64,000 bases of DNA from Coniochaeta sp. PMI_546 (Eukaryota; Ascomycota; Sordariomycetes; Coniochaetales; Coniochaetaceae), in assembly GCA_021432605.1 (NCBI GenBank), contig MU271151.1, positions 186,001-250,000 of the forward strand, written 5' to 3'. A program made the translations under genes and the position numbers. Position 1 is the stretch's first letter. Each line of letters opens with the position of its first letter. Shown piece by piece: positions 63,435 to 64,000 of the stretch. The notes under the pieces are model-generated. The model did no database searches. It was given only the letters and a program-made list of their open reading frames with translations, and was not told the DNA's origin.

Positions 63435-63864
63435 TATTACGAACCGTATTTATTAGGCCAACGGGACGCGGAACGGAATAACTATTACGGGGTAACGGCT
63501 ATCCAATTACAAAAGGGTTATCAGGTAACTAGATATACAAAGTAGTAAGCTATTATAGAGGATTATTTAGATTACGGTAAGCTAGCTCGCCCTAGATTAC
63601 TAACTATAGCGAAAAGGATTACTACGAAAAGAGTAATCTACGAAAAAGTATCTTGTATTTAAATAGTCTTTACTACTAGATAGTTACGAGTTACTTTTGT
63701 AACGATTAATATATAGTTTTCTACGTTTAATTACCTACCCCTTCTTGAAATAGTAATCTACCTTTTAGCTAGATACGATCTTACTATAATTTACCGTACG
63801 TACCTAACTGATTATTAACAGACCCTAAGTATCGGTTAGTACTCAAGAATATTGATTCGTTACA
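63435..63864 (+). repeat. 3' LTR of Gypsy-2 (430 bp)
   Basis: Starts TATTACGAA and ends TTCGTTACA, with near-inverted ends. Differs from the 5' LTR by transitions, most of them CpA-to-TpA or TpG-to-TpA. Confidence 0.9.
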
Positions 63865-64000
63865 ATCTATAATACGGCGAATTGTTTTTTTAACTCGATT
63901 ACGGCTCTTTTATTCCCCTTTTTTCTCGGATAAGCTATTTACCGGTTTGACGTTAATATCGGTAGTTCTTTCCTTCTTAAGTAGGCCTAGTAAAGCCTAA
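63865..64000. other. AT-rich flank right of Gypsy-2
   Basis: 136 bases of RIP-like sequence with no readable motif. It could be the continuation of the element into which Gypsy-2 inserted. Confidence 0.4.

Larger units (their letters stand above)
56544..63864 (+). mobile_element. Ty3/Gypsy chromovirus (Gypsy-2), complete with two LTRs, RIP-mutated
   Basis: 7321 bp bounded by two 430-bp LTRs. The internal region reads as gag (about 57,180-57,770; RFKKDVKDELVKKDRP), a zinc knuckle near 57,888 with Cys changed to Tyr (KYFNYQKKKHFVRKY), and a protease IIDNG at about 59,421. An RT follows with an intact YFDD box (60,447-60,458), then RNase H (about 60,860-61,250), integrase (about 61,700-62,500) and a C-terminal chromodomain (about 62,545-62,700). 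A purine-rich tract GGAAAAAGGA (63,420-63,429) just before the 3' LTR is the likely polypurine primer. The 5-bp flanks (GTTTC left, ATCTA right) do not match, so no target-site duplication is seen. Confidence 0.92.
47090..64000. other. AT-rich, RIP-mutated repeat island
   Basis: Throughout this block TpA is abundant while CpA and TpG are nearly absent; CpG is retained. This is the strand-symmetric CpA-to-TpA signature of repeat-induced point mutation, known in many Pezizomycotina. No open frame exceeds 75 codons. The block contains at least three repeats: an unidentified one (47.2-50.2 kb) and two Ty3/Gypsy chromoviruses. It runs off the right end of the window. It may be pericentromeric, subtelomeric or an interstitial island; that cannot be told from here. 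Confidence 0.9.

Noticed and set aside
47090-64000. CRISPR-like or other regular short-spaced array
   Set aside because: The repeated words here are RIP products and LTRs. There is no regular repeat-spacer periodicity, and the host is a fungus.

Overview
The window is nuclear DNA of a filamentous ascomycete, most likely a Sordariomycete. The evidence is dense intron-bearing genes with short GT-AG introns (about 53-117 bp), filamentous-fungal versions of SAGA, DASH, glucan synthase and oligopeptide-transporter genes, and a block at the right end with the CpA-to-TpA signature of repeat-induced point mutation (RIP). I worked from sequence alone, without searches. Splice sites were chosen by consensus and by continuity of recognisable protein motifs.

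Bases 1-46,800 are a gene-rich, GC-balanced arm with 14 protein-coding genes. In order they are: a VanZ-like membrane protein (-), the SAGA subunit Spt7 (+), cytosolic serine hydroxymethyltransferase (-), vacuolar aspartic protease PEP4 type (+), a large Q/P-rich nuclear protein of unknown function (+), an RMND1/DUF155 mitochondrial protein (-), the DASH subunit Dam1 (-), a CRAL-TRIO lipid-transfer protein (+), a HIT nucleotide hydrolase (-), Mog1 (+), a GCNA-like SprT metalloprotease (-), beta-1,3-glucan synthase FKS1 (+), serine palmitoyltransferase LCB1 (+), a GH17 wall glucanase (+) and an OPT oligopeptide transporter (-). (The unknown nuclear protein makes the list 15 entries; 14 have a recognised family.) All are housekeeping, chromatin, cell-wall or membrane genes. 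FKS1, LCB1 and the GH17 gene lie in tandem and all act at the cell envelope. Intergenic spaces repeatedly carry ACCTTAGGTAAGGT-type tracts, and a few carry TACACGTGTA palindromes.

Bases from about 47,090 to 64,000 are an AT-rich island with no intact gene. It is almost devoid of CpA/TpG but keeps CpG. It contains an unidentified ~3 kb repeat with direct terminal repeats, then two plus-strand Ty3/Gypsy chromovirus remnants whose gag zinc knuckle, protease, reverse transcriptase, RNase H, integrase and chromodomain can still be read through the mutations. The second has two collinear 430-bp LTRs (56,544-56,973 and 63,435-63,864).

I found no CRISPR array, tRNA, rRNA or obvious new multi-gene system. 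The most checkable oddities are an alanine at the echinocandin hot-spot phenylalanine position of FKS1, a 15-nt microexon that carries the HIT catalytic histidines, unequal RIP between the two LTRs of one element, the unidentified 47-50 kb repeat, and an unrecognised frameshifted coding relic at 16.7-17.0 kb.
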